The notes beneath the pieces are model-generated. The model did not search any database, had not been told where the DNA came from, and was given only the letters and a program-made list of their open reading frames with translations. A DNA stretch of 23,283 nucleotides from HGM13006 sp964527315 (lineage in GTDB: Bacteria > Bacillota > Clostridia > Oscillospirales > Oscillospiraceae), in contig CAZGOQ010000024.1 of NCBI GenBank assembly GCA_964527315.1, positions 1 to 23,283 of the forward strand, in the 5' to 3' direction. A program made the position numbers and the translations under genes. Shown here piece by piece: positions 22,613 through 23,283 of this stretch. The first letter of the stretch is position 1, and each line of letters begins with the position of its first letter.

Positions 22613-22673
22613 TTTTCTATGAATAAAGAAAAGAGCCTGTGAAAAAGTCTTTTTGCCCGAATGGAGAGTCGAT

Positions 22674-22720
22674 AAAAAGTTATGTGGAATCAGATTATGT
22701 CCAATTCCGCATAACTTTTT
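22674..22720. terminator. Long hairpin in the spacer before the DUF6061-like gene
   Basis: AAAAAGTTATG-T-GGAAT (22674-22690) pairs with ATTCC-G-CATAACTTTTT (22704-22720), a 17-bp stem with one wobble pair and a 13-base loop. The A-run and T-run are the stem base, so it could terminate in either direction. The rest of 22613-22807 shows a small repeat (GAAAAAGTCTTTTTG) and no gene. Confidence 0.55.
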
Positions 22721-22840
22721 ATAAATTCAACTTAAGATATCGGGACTTAGCCGGGTGCCCGTAAAATGGTAATCGAAAAATGAACGGCAACTGCCGTACA
22801 GGATTGGTTGCAAATCAAACGGTTTTACGGAGGCATCGCC

Positions 22841-23098
22841 ATGAAACGGCTGACATCTTGTGAGGTCAATGTCGACACCGGCTGCGTGGAACTACACTAC
22901 TCCGATGGGGATATGCTTGCCATCGACTGCACCGCTGTGGAGAACAGCATCGAAACGACGATGAATCAGCGGTCGGAGATGGACTGGCTCATTTTTAACG
23001 CGCCGCTTGATTACGCACAGCTTGTCTTGAGCGGAGGACTTGAGGACTACCTCAAACGAGTATCCGGCCCATACAGCGGCATCGGTTGGGATTCATAA
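22841..23098 (+). CDS. DUF6061-like small protein
   Basis: This 85-residue protein has the character of the DUF6061 family: an N-terminal TSCEVNVDTGCVELHYSDGDMLAIDC segment, then a RSEMDWLIFNAPLDYAQLVLSGGLEDYLKRV region. From memory, relatives occur widely in clostridial conjugative and other mobile elements, and their function is not known. The start at 22841 has GGAGG 7 bases before it; an upstream in-frame ATG at 22808 is less well placed. A strong terminator follows. It may mark the edge of a mobile element lying mostly to the right. Confidence 0.75.
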   Translation: MKRLTSCEVNVDTGCVELHYSDGDMLAIDCTAVENSIETTMNQRSEMDWLIFNAPLDYAQLVLSGGLEDYLKRVSGPYSGIGWDS

Positions 23099-23108
23099 GG
23101 CAAACACG

Positions 23109-23160
23109 AAGCGCCCATCCTGGTCTTGCAGAAATGCTTGACCGGGGTGGGCGCTTTTTT
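23109..23160 (+). terminator. Intrinsic terminator of the DUF6061-like gene
   Basis: AAGCGCCCA (23109-23117) pairs with TGGGCGCTT (23149-23157), with further pairing GGTC/GACC nearer the loop, followed by TTTTTT. It begins 10 bases after the stop codon and has the standard GC-rich stem and T-run of a factor-independent terminator. Confidence 0.85.
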
Positions 23161-23227
23161 GCGTTTAGGGCTGAGTGATTTATTGCCCTATCTGTGGAAT
23201 GACCGTCATTTCAAGGTTGTAGGTTTG

Positions 23228-23283
23228 TCAAACATATTGGACAGCGAACTCATTGGGAGAGAGCCGGGCTAAGGGCCGCATAG
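23228..23283 (-). CDS. Possible 3' fragment of a minus-strand gene at the right edge
   Basis: Read on the minus strand, the edge gives MRPLARLSPNEFAVQYV followed by a stop at 23228-23230. The sequence looks protein-like but is too short to assign. The ATG at the edge may be internal to a larger gene beyond the window. Treat it as tentative. Confidence 0.2.
   Translation of the reverse strand, partial: MRPLARLSPNEFAVQYV

Noticed and set aside
1..23283. CRISPR arrays, tRNA or rRNA genes
   Set aside because: No regularly spaced short repeats, cloverleaf sequences or conserved rRNA segments were seen in any spacer.

Overview
The window looks like a chromosome segment of a Gram-positive anaerobe of class Clostridia, probably an Oscillospiraceae-type gut bacterium. 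The signs are the lipoprotein signal peptides (MKKLLALLL...AC), strong AGGAGG-type ribosome sites, ferritin and reverse-rubrerythrin oxygen defence under a PerR-type repressor, and a terminal DUF6061-like gene of the sort common in clostridial mobile elements. This placement is inference. Base composition looks even by eye across the window apart from AT-rich spacers.

Region 1 (about 150-4690, + strand) is one operon for uptake and metabolism of an amino acid. It encodes a lipoprotein binding protein, a permease, an ATPase, a two-cysteine cofactor-independent racemase most like the CntK/HisR histidine racemases, and a class I PLP aminotransferase. A vegetative promoter precedes it, a stem-loop separates the binding protein from the permease, and a strong terminator ends it. 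Region 2 (4698-6422, - strand) is an oxidative-stress group: perR, reverse rubrerythrin and ferritin. perR has a good promoter and a perfect 7-1-7 Per/Fur-type palindrome in its leader.

Region 3 (6626-19297, + strand) is the most interesting part. Nineteen tightly packed, intact genes are collinear with the morphogenesis genes of the Bacillus subtilis defective phage PBSX: small and large terminase, portal, protease, decoration protein, capsid, three connector proteins, contractile sheath, tube, tail chaperone, LysM hub protein, hub, spike, gp25-like wedge, baseplate J and baseplate I. No integrase, repressor, replication gene, holin, endolysin or receptor-binding fibre is present. The tape-measure position holds only a 155-residue hydrophilic protein. 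The locus therefore looks like a domesticated DNA-packaging, contractile-tailed particle, that is, a gene-transfer-agent-like candidate with a predicted very short tail.

Region 4 (19321-22612) holds a divergent pair, an RpiR-family regulator (-) and a family 1 sugar-type binding lipoprotein (+). They are framed by two inverted ~135-bp copies of a MITE-like repeat with GTTGCAAAAT ends and an internal, highly conserved terminator-like hairpin. Region 5 (22613-23283) contains a long hairpin, a small DUF6061-like gene with a strong terminator, and perhaps the end of a further gene on the minus strand.
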